DNA of 35,391 nt from Rhodospirillaceae bacterium (GCA_002690215.1 NZDS01000112.1:3298-38688); one strand, 5' to 3'. Numbered from the stretch's first letter, positions 1 through 10,026 are shown. Notes: generated from the sequence alone by a model not told the origin. Numbers and translations are program-made.

Positions 1-381
1 CTCAAGCGCTTCGGCACGCCGCAAAGGGCCGAGGACTTGGACAACCACCGCCTGATCATCTATGGCGAGGAGGCGCCCTCCTACATCGCCAACATCAACT
101 GGCTGATTGCCGCCGGCACCGACAACCCCGCCAACCGGCGGCCGGTGCTGCGTGTCAACAACGTCTACGGCCTGTTGCTGGCGGTTGAGTCGGGCGTTGG
201 CATTGGCGCCATTCCGGACTATATGGTGCGGGGCAACAATCGTATCACACAGATATTACCGGGCGTCGAGGGTCCCACATTCGACACCTATTTCGTTTAT
301 CCCGAGGAATTGCGGAATTCACTGAGAATCGAGGTTTTCCGCGACTTTATAATCCGCAAAGTGGCTGAATGGCATTTCTGA
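1..381 (+). CDS. LysR-family transcriptional regulator, C-terminal part (5' truncated by window edge)
   Basis: The reading frame is open from the first base and ends at TGA 379-381, giving 126 residues of the C-terminal half of a LysR-type effector-binding domain. The pattern is typical of the second lobe of that domain: a VNNVYGLLLAVESGVGIGAIPDYMV stretch in two halves, VNNVYGLLLAVESG then VGIGAIPDYMV, followed by 'FDTYFVYPEELRNS' and the closing helix 'VFRDFIIRKVAEW'. The HTH domain lies outside the window, so target and effector cannot be inferred. The sequence begins inside the domain, so the TTG at 37 is not a start. Downstream lies a repeat-rich non-coding stretch. A perfect 9-bp inverted repeat sits 17 bases after the stop. 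Family assignment is firm; specificity is unknown. Confidence 0.85.
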   Translation, partial: LKRFGTPQRAEDLDNHRLIIYGEEAPSYIANINWLIAAGTDNPANRRPVLRVNNVYGLLLAVESGVGIGAIPDYMVRGNNRITQILPGVEGPTFDTYFVYPEELRNSLRIEVFRDFIIRKVAEWHF

Positions 382-398
382 GAGGGTTCCAATTCCCG

Positions 399-419
399 GC
401 TATGCAAAAATTGCATAGC
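399..419. repeat. Perfect 9-bp inverted repeat after the LysR gene
   Basis: GCTATGCAA (399-407) and TTGCATAGC (411-419) are exact reverse complements separated by AAA. It could be a weak terminator of the regulator gene, although no T-run follows, or an AT-rich operator. The stretch 382-500 holds no gene I can support. Confidence 0.6.
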
Positions 420-477
420 TGGTTTGCACAATATTGGGTAGCCTTTTGCCGCTCTACCCCCCATCTATAGGGCCTAG

Positions 478-622
478 CGGATGTTGCATCGCAGCATTCG
501 TTCGTTCCGGGCGCAACACCCGGAACCGGATCGGCGGTTTTTTTTGGCCGGTCCGATACGTCTCCCAGACGTATTGCCTCCCTGTTGAACTTGCCGGGCT
601 CTTTTGAGTCCGGCTTTTTTTT
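478..622 (+). ncRNA. Candidate small structured RNA with intrinsic terminator
   Basis: Between the regulator and the next small ORF, three hairpins stand almost back to back and a terminator closes the run. Hairpin 1: GTTCCGGG (504-511) with CCCGGAAC (519-526), perfect. Hairpin 2: CGGATCGGC (527-535) with GCCGGTCCG (547-555), one G-U pair. Hairpin 3: ATACGTCT (556-563) with AGACGTAT (567-574), perfect, loop CCC. A single-stranded linker with GCCTCCCTG (576-584) follows, then the terminator at 593-622. A -10-like TATAGG sits at 466-471, which sets the guessed 5' end near 478; no convincing -35 was found. The C/U-rich loop and linker could pair with Shine-Dalgarno sequences, as in several alphaproteobacterial trans-acting RNAs. 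That role is inference. No family match is claimed. Confidence 0.4.
593..622 (+). terminator. Rho-independent terminator
   Basis: GCCGGGCTC (593-601) pairs with GAGTCCGGC (606-614) around a TTTT loop, with one G-U pair, and is followed directly by eight T residues (615-622). This is a textbook intrinsic terminator on the plus strand. It ends either a small RNA starting near 478 or read-through from the regulator gene. Confidence 0.75.
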
Positions 623-698
623 GCCCAGGCCGTGACTCGTTGAGGATAGCGGGCCAGTCGCCGCGCCGGAATCTGCGGGGAGCGCCAACAACTCTGTC

Positions 699-716
699 TA
701 TTAGAAAATTCTAATA
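699..716. promoter_or_regulatory. AT-rich palindrome upstream of small ORF, possible operator
   Basis: TATTAGAA (699-706) and TTCTAATA (709-716) are perfect inverted 8-mers separated by AA. It is a markedly AT-rich island in GC-rich surroundings and overlaps sequence that could serve as a -10 region (TAATAT, 712-717). It lies 57 bases before the ATG at 774. The symmetry suggests a dimeric repressor site; which regulator binds is unknown. Confidence 0.45.
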
Positions 717-773
717 TACGATATGGTCGGGATCAGCCCCCGGCATCAGGGCTGTAAACCCGAGAGGAAGTTC

Positions 774-899
774 ATGCTTGAGAACATTTTCACCGCCGTC
801 ACCACGATGGTCGCTGTCGGCCTCGCTGTAGGAATTTCTACTACTGCAAGAAATGTCATGGACCGTGCCGCCGGTATTCGCCGCGGAAGGAGCCGGTAA
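774..899 (+). CDS. Small hydrophobic protein, 41 residues, unknown function
   Basis: An ATG at 774 follows a clear Shine-Dalgarno (GAGAGGAAG, 762-770) and reads 41 codons to TAA 897-899. The product starts MLENIFTAVTTMVAVGLAVG, a single hydrophobic segment (about residues 4-22), and ends in a basic tail (RAAGIRRGRSR). The layout fits a one-pass inner-membrane mini-protein with a cytoplasmic positive tail. The AT-rich palindrome at 699-716 is a plausible control site. I do not recognise a family. The ribosome-binding site and composition argue for a real gene; the short length keeps confidence moderate. Confidence 0.5.
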   Translation: MLENIFTAVTTMVAVGLAVGISTTARNVMDRAAGIRRGRSR

Positions 900-979
900 T
901 CTCAACCGGCGAAGTCAGATGCAAGGCCGTTCATCCGCTTTATTGGCGAGATCAGAACGTCCTACAAAACGGTTGCAGA

Positions 980-1318
980 GTGCCCGGCCAGGCCCGCTCG
1001 ATTAACGGTACATCCCGGACAAAAGTGGACCCGGCAATGATATCTGCGCTCAAAGGCATTGAGAACAATAGCCGTATCCAAATTCTATGTTGGTTTGATG
1101 AAGCTGATCGCTCTGCCCTGCAGACAGTTCCCAGATGGTCGGAAACCAAAGAAAAATTAGGCGTTTTCGCTCTGCGATCTCCTATGCGCCCAATTCCGAT
1201 CGCTTTGAGCACCGTGGAACTCCTCAAGGTCGAGGGTAACGAGCTGACGGCGGGTGCCCTCGATTGCCGTGACGGCACGCCGCTGCTGGATATCAAGTCA
1301 CATATCAATCAACCGTGA
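980..1318 (+). CDS. TrmO/TsaA-like (UPF0066) protein, possibly degraded or N-terminally incomplete
   Basis: The C-terminal half matches the TsaA/TrmO fold family, SAM-dependent methyltransferases that in E. coli modify threonylcarbamoyl-A37 of tRNA. Recognisable blocks are 'LKGIENNSRIQILCWFDEADRS' split at about residues 24-45, 'GVFALRSPMRPIPIALS' (61-77) and 'DGTPLLDIKS' (98-107). The usual RPNPIGLS core reads RPIPIALS here. Similarity continues upstream of the GTG at 980: the same frame reads NGCRVPGQARS, like the family's 'dCPrQgr' block. That frame is open back to 782 but has no ATG, GTG or TTG before 980, and no Shine-Dalgarno precedes 980. Either an unusual start is used or the 5' end has decayed and this is a pseudogene. 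The family call is good; functional status is open. Confidence 0.5.
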   Translation: MPGQARSINGTSRTKVDPAMISALKGIENNSRIQILCWFDEADRSALQTVPRWSETKEKLGVFALRSPMRPIPIALSTVELLKVEGNELTAGALDCRDGTPLLDIKSHINQP

Positions 1319-1429
1319 GGGCCGAAACCGACCCGCGCGCCTTTCTCGAAAAAGGGGCGAGGTTTGAGCCCGGCTTTCTTTCGTGCCACCCTGGGCCGGG
1401 CAACGGCGGCGCTGGAGCGGAGGAGCGGC

Positions 1430-2464
1430 ATGAAGGCGGTGGTGTTCAAGGCTCCCGACGAGCCCCTGGAAATCGCAATGGTGGCAGATCCCTTGCCCGA
1501 GGAGGGCGAGCTGTTGCTGCGCGTCCGGGCTTCGGGCATTTGCGGCTCGGACCTGCACATGGCCCAGGTGCGCGATCGTGCAGGCGGTATGATGCCCTTG
1601 CCCGAAGGCACCATTCTGGGTCACGAATTCGCCGGCGACATCGCCGCAATGGGCGCCGGCGTCGAGGGCTGGCGCGAGGGTGAGCGGATCTGCGCGCTGC
1701 CCTATCTTTCCTGTGGCCGTTGCGAGATGTGCCTGAGCGGTCACGGCCACCGTTGCGCCGAGGTCGTGTCCACCGGCCTGGGCAAGCTGGCCGGCGCCTA
1801 TGCCGAGTATGTGCGGGTGGGCGCGGATCAGGCCATGCGGCTGCCGGAGAGCGTCGACTATCGCGCCGGCGCTCTGGTCGAACCTCTGGCCGTCGGCCTG
1901 CACGCCGTCGAGGCGGCGGGGCTGCAGCCAGGCGATGCCGTGCTGGTGGTCGGTGCCGGCCCGATTGGTGCTGCGGTCACCATGTGGGCCCGCTTCCTGG
2001 GCGCGCGCCAGGTATGCGTCAGCGATCTCTCGCCGGCCCGGGCGGCGGCGGCAGCCGGCTTTGGCGCCACCCGCTGCATCGACGCCAGTTCGGAAAACGT
2101 CGTCGCCGCTTGCAAAGAAGCCGCCGGTAGCCGACCCCAGGTGATCTTCGACTGCGTCGGAGTGCCGGGCTCACAACAGCTTTGCATGGATTACGCGCCG
2201 CTCTATGGCCGCATCGTCGTGGCAGGGGTCTGCATGCAGCCCGACACCACCATTCCGGCCAAGGCCATCACCAAGGAATTGGCGCTGCGCTACGTCTATT
2301 GCTACCGCCGTCAGGACTTCGAATTCACTCTCGACATGCTGGCTGCAGGGCGCATCGATCCCGCCGCCATGGCCAGCCACTTTGTTGATTTCGAGGGCTT
2401 CCCGGCGGCTTTCGAGGATCTGAAAAAACCTGGTGACCAGTGCAAGGTGCTGCTTGAGCCCTAG
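1430..2464 (+). CDS. Zinc-dependent alcohol dehydrogenase (MDR family, threonine/sorbitol dehydrogenase-like)
   Basis: This is a 344-residue medium-chain dehydrogenase/reductase that oxidises an alcohol or polyol with NAD(P). Catalytic zinc ligands are visible as C38 (GICGSD), H65-E66 (GHEFAGD) and E151. The structural zinc site is the four-cysteine lobe C95, C98, C101 and C109. A Rossmann dinucleotide motif (VVGAGPIGAAV) follows near residue 174. The start at 1430 is chosen because GGAGG (1419-1423) precedes it at good spacing and the protein then begins in the family-typical way (MKAVVFKAP). An in-frame ATG at 1364 would only add 22 atypical residues. It converges on the epoxide hydrolase gene with 7 bases between stops. 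The substrate cannot be read from sequence. Confidence 0.88.
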   Translation: MKAVVFKAPDEPLEIAMVADPLPEEGELLLRVRASGICGSDLHMAQVRDRAGGMMPLPEGTILGHEFAGDIAAMGAGVEGWREGERICALPYLSCGRCEMCLSGHGHRCAEVVSTGLGKLAGAYAEYVRVGADQAMRLPESVDYRAGALVEPLAVGLHAVEAAGLQPGDAVLVVGAGPIGAAVTMWARFLGARQVCVSDLSPARAAAAAGFGATRCIDASSENVVAACKEAAGSRPQVIFDCVGVPGSQQLCMDYAPLYGRIVVAGVCMQPDTTIPAKAITKELALRYVYCYRRQDFEFTLDMLAAGRIDPAAMASHFVDFEGFPAAFEDLKKPGDQCKVLLEP

Positions 2465-2471
2465 TCGAGTA

Positions 2472-3641
2472 TCAGGATCGATAGGGGCGAAGAAAGCGGC
2501 GCACGTCGGCCACCAGCTCAGTCCCGCATTCCAGCGCCGTGAAATGGCCGCCCTGGTCCAGGTCGTGGCGGTGGGTGACATTGTACATGCGTTCCAGCCA
2601 GCCCTCGGGAGGTAGCGGGAAAAGGTCGTGGGGCGGTAGGCAGAAGCCCGTCGGCACCGTCACGCGCTGACCTTCTCCCAGGCTGACGTCGCCGCCGTGG
2701 CGCACCGCGTGGTAGATCCAGTTGGCCGTAGCGATGGAGTTGGTGAGCCAATAGAGCGACACGTTGGCAAGCAACTGGTCCATGCTGAAGGGCGGCGGCT
2801 GGTCCGCCGGAGCGCTGGGCCGTCCATGGAATTTCTCGATGATCCAGGCGGCCAGGCCGACGGGTGAATCGGTAAGCCCGAAGTTGAGGGTCTGCGGCTT
2901 GGTGCCCTGGATAGCCTGGTAGCCGCCCTCGCGACTGAGCCGAGCCTGGACGCGGCCCACCCAGTCCTTCTCGGCCGCACTGAGGGGTGCCGTTCCGGCA
3001 CCGCGGTAGGGTGAGAAGCCGATCATGTTGAGGTGGATGGCGATCAGCGATTGGGGCTCCGTGAGTCCCAGCCAAGAGGTCACTACGCTGCCCCAGTCGC
3101 CGCCCTGGGCGGCGTATCGCCGGTAGCCCAGCACGTCCGTCATCAAGGTGTGCCAGAACCCGGCGATGGCGCGCGGGCCGATGGGCTTTTTGGGCTTTGA
3201 GGAAAAGCCGTAGCCCGGCAGCGTCGGCACCACCACGTCGAAGCTGTCGATCGCCTCGCCGCCGTGGCGTTCAGGGTGGGTTAGCGGCTCCAGAATGTCG
3301 ATGAATTCGAGAAACGAGCCCGGCCAGCCGTGACTGAGGAGCAGTGGCATGGGCTTTGGGCCCGAGCCCTTGAGGTGGAGGAAATGAATGTCAAAGGTCT
3401 CGCCGTCAGCGGCCGCGATGGGAGCGGTGAATTGATCGAAGCGGTTGAGCCGGGCCTCGACGGCCCGCCAGTCGAACTCCTGCTGCCAATAAGCTACCAG
3501 TTTCTTCATGTAGGCCAAGTTGCTGCCGTAGAGCCAGCCCGCCTCGACCGGCTCGTCGGGCCAGCGGGGAAGGGCCAGGCGCGCCCTCAGGTCATCGAGG
3601 TCGGCGTCGGGAATGGCTATGGAGAAGGGCTGGATTTTCAT
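2472..3641 (-). CDS. Epoxide hydrolase (EHN-domain, alpha/beta-hydrolase)
   Basis: This 389-residue protein has an N-terminal EHN (epoxide hydrolase N-terminal) segment, including 'LRARLALPRWPDEP', and an alpha/beta-hydrolase core. Key parts are the oxyanion-hole motif HGWPGS (104-109), nucleophile D182 in QGGDWGS, and the catalytic histidine H366 in DQGGHFTALE. Such enzymes open epoxides to diols through a covalent aspartyl ester. It lies 33 bases downstream of secA on the same strand. A short hairpin (3653-3667) sits between them and only weakly separates transcription, so read-through from secA is possible. The start ATG has a poor ribosome-binding site. Family membership is strong; natural substrate is unknown. 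Confidence 0.88.
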   Translation of the reverse strand: MKIQPFSIAIPDADLDDLRARLALPRWPDEPVEAGWLYGSNLAYMKKLVAYWQQEFDWRAVEARLNRFDQFTAPIAAADGETFDIHFLHLKGSGPKPMPLLLSHGWPGSFLEFIDILEPLTHPERHGGEAIDSFDVVVPTLPGYGFSSKPKKPIGPRAIAGFWHTLMTDVLGYRRYAAQGGDWGSVVTSWLGLTEPQSLIAIHLNMIGFSPYRGAGTAPLSAAEKDWVGRVQARLSREGGYQAIQGTKPQTLNFGLTDSPVGLAAWIIEKFHGRPSAPADQPPPFSMDQLLANVSLYWLTNSIATANWIYHAVRHGGDVSLGEGQRVTVPTGFCLPPHDLFPLPPEGWLERMYNVTHRHDLDQGGHFTALECGTELVADVRRFLRPYRS

Positions 3642-3652
3642 ACTAACTAAAG

Positions 3653-3667
3653 GCAGCCCGAGGCTGC
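3653..3667 (-). terminator. Weak hairpin after secA
   Basis: On the minus strand GCAGCC pairs with GGCTGC around a 3-base loop, followed by CTTTAG rather than a real U-tract. It sits between the secA stop and the epoxide hydrolase start, so it may only attenuate read-through. Confidence 0.3.
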
Positions 3668-3674
3668 GAGGCTG

Positions 3675-6398
<2,724 letters not shown>

Positions 6399-6450
6399 GC
6401 GAAGCCTCGGGGAAAGTGGAAAAAACCGGCGCCGCGGCCGACCGACCTGA

Positions 6451-6479
6451 GACATAAGGGCAGGGCATGGCGGTGTCAA
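6451..6479 (-). promoter_or_regulatory. Predicted sigma70-type promoter of secA
   Basis: On the minus strand a perfect -35 box TTGACA (6479-6474) is followed after exactly 17 bases by TATGTC (6456-6451). It lies about 50 bases before the secA start and supports the 6398 start over a longer reading. Confidence 0.6.
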
Positions 6480-6509
6480 CGATGCGAAAATTCCTGGCCA
6501 ACCAGCACC

Positions 6510-6536
6510 TTGTCGGCAGGTTCCGGGCTGTATAGT
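6510..6536 (+). promoter_or_regulatory. Predicted promoter of argJ-mutT
   Basis: TTGTCG (6510-6515) and TATAGT (6531-6536) with a 15-base spacer lie 36 bases ahead of the argJ ATG at 6573. The -10 box is good and the spacer is short. Transcription from here would begin downstream of the in-frame start at 6510, which favours the 6573 start. Confidence 0.4.
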
Positions 6537-6572
6537 AAAGAGCGGCCGGAGGCAACCAAACGGAGAACCGCC

Positions 6573-7862
6573 ATGGCAGGCAAAACCAGGCGCAAAGGCG
6601 CCAAATCCAATGCCGCAGCGGCGGCCAGGTCGCCGCTGGCGCCGGCCCGCTTTGCCGGCCTGCCCGAGATTGCCGGCCTCAGATTGGCGGCCGCCAGCGC
6701 TGCAATACGGAACCCTGGGCGCAGCCTCGGCCGCAAGGACGTCATGTTGGCCGAACTGGCCCCCGGCACCACCGTGGCCGGCGTTTTCACGCGTTCGCAA
6801 ACCGCCAGCGCTCCGGTCGACTGGTGCCGGGACGCGGTTCGCGGCGGCAAGGCCCGGGCGCTGCTGGTCAATGCCGGCAACGCCAACGCCTTCACCGGAG
6901 CAGCCGGGCTGGCGGCGGTCGAGCGCACGGCCCGGGCGGCGGCCCAGGCGGTGGGCTGCAGGCCGGGTCAGGTGTTCATCGCCTCGACCGGCGTAATCGG
7001 CGAGAAGCTGCCGGACCAGCGCATCATCCGGGTATTGGGGGGGCTTGGGAGCCGCCTCAGGCCGGGCGCCTGGAAGCCGGCCGCCGAGGCCATCATGACC
7101 ACCGACACCTTCCCCAAGGGCGCCAGCCGTCAGGCCGAGATCGGCGGCCAACGCGTCACCATCGCCGGCATCGCCAAGGGCTCGGGCATGATCGCCCCCG
7201 ACATGGCCACCATGCTGGCCTTCGTTTTTACCGACGCCCGCTTGCCGGCGGCCGTGCTCAAGCGCTGCCTGGTGGCGGCCAACGCACGCTCCTTCAACGC
7301 CATCAGCGTCGACAGCGATACCTCGACCTCGGATACGGTGTTGTTGTTCGCCACCGCCAAGGGGCCGCGCCACCGTGCCGTCAAATCCGCCGGCGATGCC
7401 CACCTCAAGGACTTCCGGGCCAAGCTGGGTGAGGTCTTGACCGAGCTCGCGCAGCAGATCGTGCGCGACGGCGAGGGCGCCAGCAAGTTCGTCACGGTCA
7501 ACGTGCGCGGTGCCGAATCCGCCCGGGCGGCGCGGCAGATCGGCTTGTCCATCGCCAACTCACCGCTGGTCAAGACCGCCATAGCCGGCTGCGACCCAAA
7601 TTGGGGCCGCATCGTCATGGCCGTCGGCAAGTCGGGCGAGAAGGCCGACCGCGATCGCCTGGGTATCGCCATCGGCGGCACCGAGATTGCGCGGCAGGGC
7701 CTGGCCGTACCGGATTACGACGAGACCCCGGTGGCGGCCTACATGAAGGGTGACGAGATTGACATCAGCGTCGACGTCGGCGTCGGCCGCGGCCGTTTCA
7801 CGGTCTGGACCTGCGATCTCACGCACGGCTATATCTCGATCAACGCGGACTATCGTTCGTGA
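6573..7862 (+). CDS. argJ: Bifunctional ornithine acetyltransferase / N-acetylglutamate synthase ArgJ
   Basis: This 429-residue ArgJ catalyses acetyl transfer from N-acetylornithine to glutamate in cyclic arginine biosynthesis. The precursor cleaves itself between Ala212 and Thr213 in the motif '[14 protein letters not shown]', and the new N-terminal threonine is the nucleophile. Other family blocks are '[10 protein letters not shown]' (100-109), the 'TTDTFPK' segment (177-183) and 'GCDPNWGRI' near residue 344. The ATG at 6573 is preceded by GGAG at 6562-6565. About 20 basic/alanine-rich residues precede the usual start of homology, so a slightly later start is not excluded. The stop overlaps the GTG of the Nudix gene (GTGA), indicating translational coupling. 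Confidence 0.95.
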   Translation: MAGKTRRKGAKSNAAAAARSPLAPARFAGLPEIAGLRLAAASAAIRNPGRSLGRKDVMLAELAPGTTVAGVFTRSQTASAPVDWCRDAVRGGKARALLVNAGNANAFTGAAGLAAVERTARAAAQAVGCRPGQVFIASTGVIGEKLPDQRIIRVLGGLGSRLRPGAWKPAAEAIMTTDTFPKGASRQAEIGGQRVTIAGIAKGSGMIAPDMATMLAFVFTDARLPAAVLKRCLVAANARSFNAISVDSDTSTSDTVLLFATAKGPRHRAVKSAGDAHLKDFRAKLGEVLTELAQQIVRDGEGASKFVTVNVRGAESARAARQIGLSIANSPLVKTAIAGCDPNWGRIVMAVGKSGEKADRDRLGIAIGGTEIARQGLAVPDYDETPVAAYMKGDEIDISVDVGVGRGRFTVWTCDLTHGYISINADYRS

Positions 7863-8311
7863 GCGCCAAGCCCACAAAGCCCACAAAGCCCGCAAAGCCC
7901 GCAAAGCCCGCAAAGCCCATCGTGCTGGTCGTCGCCGCTGCCCTGGTCGACCCCGACGACCGGGTGTTGGTGGCGCGCCGCCCGGCGGGCAAGGCCATGG
8001 CCGGGCTGTGGGAATTTCCCGGCGGCAAGCTGGCGGACGGCGAAACGCCGGAAGAGGCATTGATCCGCGAGCTCAAGGAGGAGCTCGCCATCGACGTCAC
8101 GGAATCCTGCCTCGCCCCCTTCACCTTCGCCTCACACGAGTACGGGGACTTCCACCTTTTGATGCCGCTTTACGTCTGCCGCGTTTGGCAGGGAACGCCC
8201 CACGCCCGCGAGGGCCAGGAACTCAAATGGTTGCTTCCCCGAAGCCTCGTCGATTACCAAATGCCGCCGGCCGACAAACCCCTGGTCGCCATGCTGCGGG
8301 ATTTTTTGTAA
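7859..8311 (+). CDS. mutT: MutT-type Nudix hydrolase (8-oxo-dGTP diphosphatase-like)
   Basis: This 150-residue Nudix protein has the box 'GGKLADGETPEEALIREL' continuing KEELAI, matching GX5EX7REUXEE, with Ala where Gly is usual near the end. The family removes pyrophosphate from nucleotides, classically 8-oxo-dGTP. The start is the GTG at 7859, which overlaps the argJ stop. The N-terminus is odd: residues 4-21 are a KPT/KPA tripeptide repeat encoded by a near-perfect 9-bp tandem repeat. The conserved domain only begins at about residue 22 (IVLVVAAALVD). A true start further in is therefore possible, but no ATG, GTG or TTG is well placed. The secA/argJ/mutT neighbourhood is common in alphaproteobacteria. 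Confidence 0.85.
   Translation: MSAKPTKPTKPAKPAKPAKPIVLVVAAALVDPDDRVLVARRPAGKAMAGLWEFPGGKLADGETPEEALIRELKEELAIDVTESCLAPFTFASHEYGDFHLLMPLYVCRVWQGTPHAREGQELKWLLPRSLVDYQMPPADKPLVAMLRDFL
7868..7918 (+). repeat. 9-bp in-frame tandem repeat (KPT/KPA)
   Basis: AAGCCC(A/G)CA is repeated five times (7868-7912), with a sixth partial unit to 7918. It encodes KPTKPTKPAKPAKPAKP at the N-terminus of the Nudix protein. The near identity of units suggests recent slippage expansion. Confidence 0.85.
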
Positions 8312-8360
8312 GGCACTCCGGGATTAGAAATCGTAGCCGGGACGCCGACAGCCTTTCCGT

Positions 8361-9005
8361 TCAGCTGTCGCCTTGGGCCGCTATTACGGCGTCCATCAGT
8401 TCGATTTGCTCCTTGAGGTGAGTGAAGCGCGCGAAGGCGGATTTTTCCGAAAACCTCATGTCGACTGCCGACGAATCACCCTCGAGTATCCAGGCCTCGA
8501 TACGCCGCATGGTGGTGGTGCCGGCCTGTTGGCCCTCCTGTTCCAGCGTCGGTTCGCCATAGATGCGCCGGGCTTCCTGGCGCACCGCCGGCCAGGCGCG
8601 CTCGCGGCCCGTCAGCTCCAGGACCAGGCGGAACAGGCGGCCCTTGTAAAATCCGGCGCAGACGGAGATTTCGCCCTTACCGATGGTCAGCTTAAAGTTC
8701 TTCACTTTGAAGAGCTTGCGAATCGGCCTCATAAAAGGCCAGGCCCGCGGCTTGGCAATGCGCCGGCCGCGGCTGCCGGTGACCTCGTCCCAGCCCTCGG
8801 CGACGTAACGCAGTTGATAGAGGTGTCTTTTGCAGGACGCACTTGGCAAGGCCTTCTTGTAGGGGATTTGCTTGACGGTCATGCCGAAGGCGAACTTGAA
8901 GACCGCCGTGTCGCCCTGCGCCAAGACCGGTGAAGCAGTCAGCAACAAAGCCAAAAGAGCGGCTGAAAAGAACGCTCGAAGGCCCAAAGACGATACCTTT
9001 TGCAT
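8361..9005 (-). CDS. Exported protein of unknown function
   Basis: The 214-residue product begins with a classical Sec signal peptide: basic start, hydrophobic core 'FFSAALLALLLTA', and a cleavage site after SPVLA near residue 29. The mature part has two cysteines (CKRHLY and SVCAGFY) that could form a periplasmic disulfide, and an amphipathic C-terminus ending 'EQIELMDAVIAAQGDS'. I do not recognise a domain. The ATG at 9005 has a GGGGGGAG ribosome-binding site, and a plausible promoter (TTGCCA, 18 bases, TATGCT) lies at 9112-9083. It is transcribed towards mutT. A 7-bp inverted repeat (8346-8352 / 8364-8370) spans its stop codon and may act as a weak bidirectional terminator. Confidence 0.7.
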   Translation of the reverse strand: MQKVSSLGLRAFFSAALLALLLTASPVLAQGDTAVFKFAFGMTVKQIPYKKALPSASCKRHLYQLRYVAEGWDEVTGSRGRRIAKPRAWPFMRPIRKLFKVKNFKLTIGKGEISVCAGFYKGRLFRLVLELTGRERAWPAVRQEARRIYGEPTLEQEGQQAGTTTMRRIEAWILEGDSSAVDMRFSEKSAFARFTHLKEQIELMDAVIAAQGDS

Positions 9006-9082
9006 GGCTCCCCCCAGGTCAGGATTCCCGACGGCTGTTCGATCCTACAGCCCTGATCTTACCGATTTACGCGGCTCGATCC

Positions 9083-9112
9083 AGCATAACGAACAGTTGC
9101 GTTCCATGGCAA
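9083..9112 (-). promoter_or_regulatory. Predicted promoter of the exported-protein gene
   Basis: On the minus strand TTGCCA (9112-9107) and TATGCT (9088-9083) are separated by 18 bases, about 80 bases upstream of the ATG at 9005. The match is moderate. Confidence 0.35.
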
Positions 9113-9123
9113 GGATCACTATC

Positions 9124-10026
9124 TCAGATTTCGTCCTCGCCCAATGCTTCGGCTAAGCTGGCCGTGGCGCTGCCGGGCCGGGCCGGCTGAGGTTGCGAGC
9201 GGTGCGGCGCCCAGGCCGTCAAAGTGATGATCTGGAAGCGCGCTGGCAGGCGACCGTCGGGGTCGGCGAAATTTTGGCGATAGAGCTCGGCGGCGCGCCC
9301 GAGTAGGCGCCGTGGCGTGAAATTTCGCTGCCGCCCGGCCAGGGCATTGCTCTCACCCATGCCGCGCAGGTCGCGCATCAGGCTGAGCGCGTCGCCATAA
9401 CTGACGCATAGGCTGTCGACGTCGGCCACCGGCAGGGCAAATCCGGCCCGGGTCAAGAGGTCGCCGGCGTCGCGCACGTCGGCGAAGGGCGAAATGCGCG
9501 GGCTGGCGCCACCGCTGAGTTCGCTCTCGGCTTCGACCAAGACGCTGCGTAGTTCGCACAACGTGTCGCCGCCCAAGATCGCCGCCAGAAACAGACCGTC
9601 GGGTTTGAGGCAGCGGCGGATCTGCGCCAGCGTGCCCGGCAGGTCGTTGACCCAGTGCAGCGCCAGGCCGCTGACCACCAAATCGAACGAGGCCTCGGCA
9701 AAGGGCAGCAGCTCCTCGTCGGCCACCAGATCGAGGCCGCTGCCGTGACGACGGGCGGCGGCGATCTGGGCCGCCGAGAGATCGCAGCGCACAATGCTCT
9801 CGATGCCGTTCCGGCCGGCGATGTTGCGGCCCAGCGTACCGTTCAGGCATCCCAGGTCGAGGGCGCGGGGAAAGCGGCGGGTAACGTCGCCCAATCGTTC
9901 GCCGAGGCGCTCGGCAACCTCGCTGGTCAGGAAATCGTATTCCGCAAAGCCGGCTGCGGCGCGGTCGCGATGCACCCGCACGGCGCGGCGGTCGAAGACG
10001 ACGAGGTCATCGGACATGCCGAGCAT
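9124..10026 (-). CDS. SAM-dependent methyltransferase-fold protein, NDUFAF5/BioC-like
   Basis: The 300-residue class I SAM-binding protein resembles the alphaproteobacterial relatives of mitochondrial NDUFAF5, a complex I assembly factor. Typical parts are the opening FDRRAVRVHRDRAA (11-24), SAM motif I ALDLGCLNGTLG (55-66), 'LLPFAEASFDLVVSGLALHW' as motif II/III, and 'LAQIRRCLKPDGLFLAAILGG'. In mitochondria NDUFAF5 hydroxylates an arginine of the NDUFS7 subunit; that role here is inference. The start at 10026 is favoured by AGGA seven bases upstream; ATG 10017 is an alternative. The C-terminal tail after residue ~280 is proline/glutamine-rich. The gene is divergent from comF, a neighbourhood I associate with alphaproteobacteria. 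Confidence 0.8.
   Translation of the reverse strand: MLGMSDDLVVFDRRAVRVHRDRAAAGFAEYDFLTSEVAERLGERLGDVTRRFPRALDLGCLNGTLGRNIAGRNGIESIVRCDLSAAQIAAARRHGSGLDLVADEELLPFAEASFDLVVSGLALHWVNDLPGTLAQIRRCLKPDGLFLAAILGGDTLCELRSVLVEAESELSGGASPRISPFADVRDAGDLLTRAGFALPVADVDSLCVSYGDALSLMRDLRGMGESNALAGRQRNFTPRRLLGRAAELYRQNFADPDGRLPARFQIITLTAWAPHRSQPQPARPGSATASLAEALGEDEI

Noticed and set aside
347-691. 114-codon minus-strand frame in the hairpin-rich gap
   Set aside because: It overlaps the LysR 3' end and every hairpin of the candidate RNA, has a Shine-Dalgarno-free start and no recognisable domain.
952-1308. 118-codon minus-strand frame opposite the TrmO-like sequence
   Set aside because: The plus frame carries clear TrmO family blocks; this one is its shadow.
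6399-7403. 335-residue in-frame N-terminal extension of SecA
   Set aside because: It lies antisense across argJ, has no SecA similarity, and the promoter and Shine-Dalgarno support the start at 6398.
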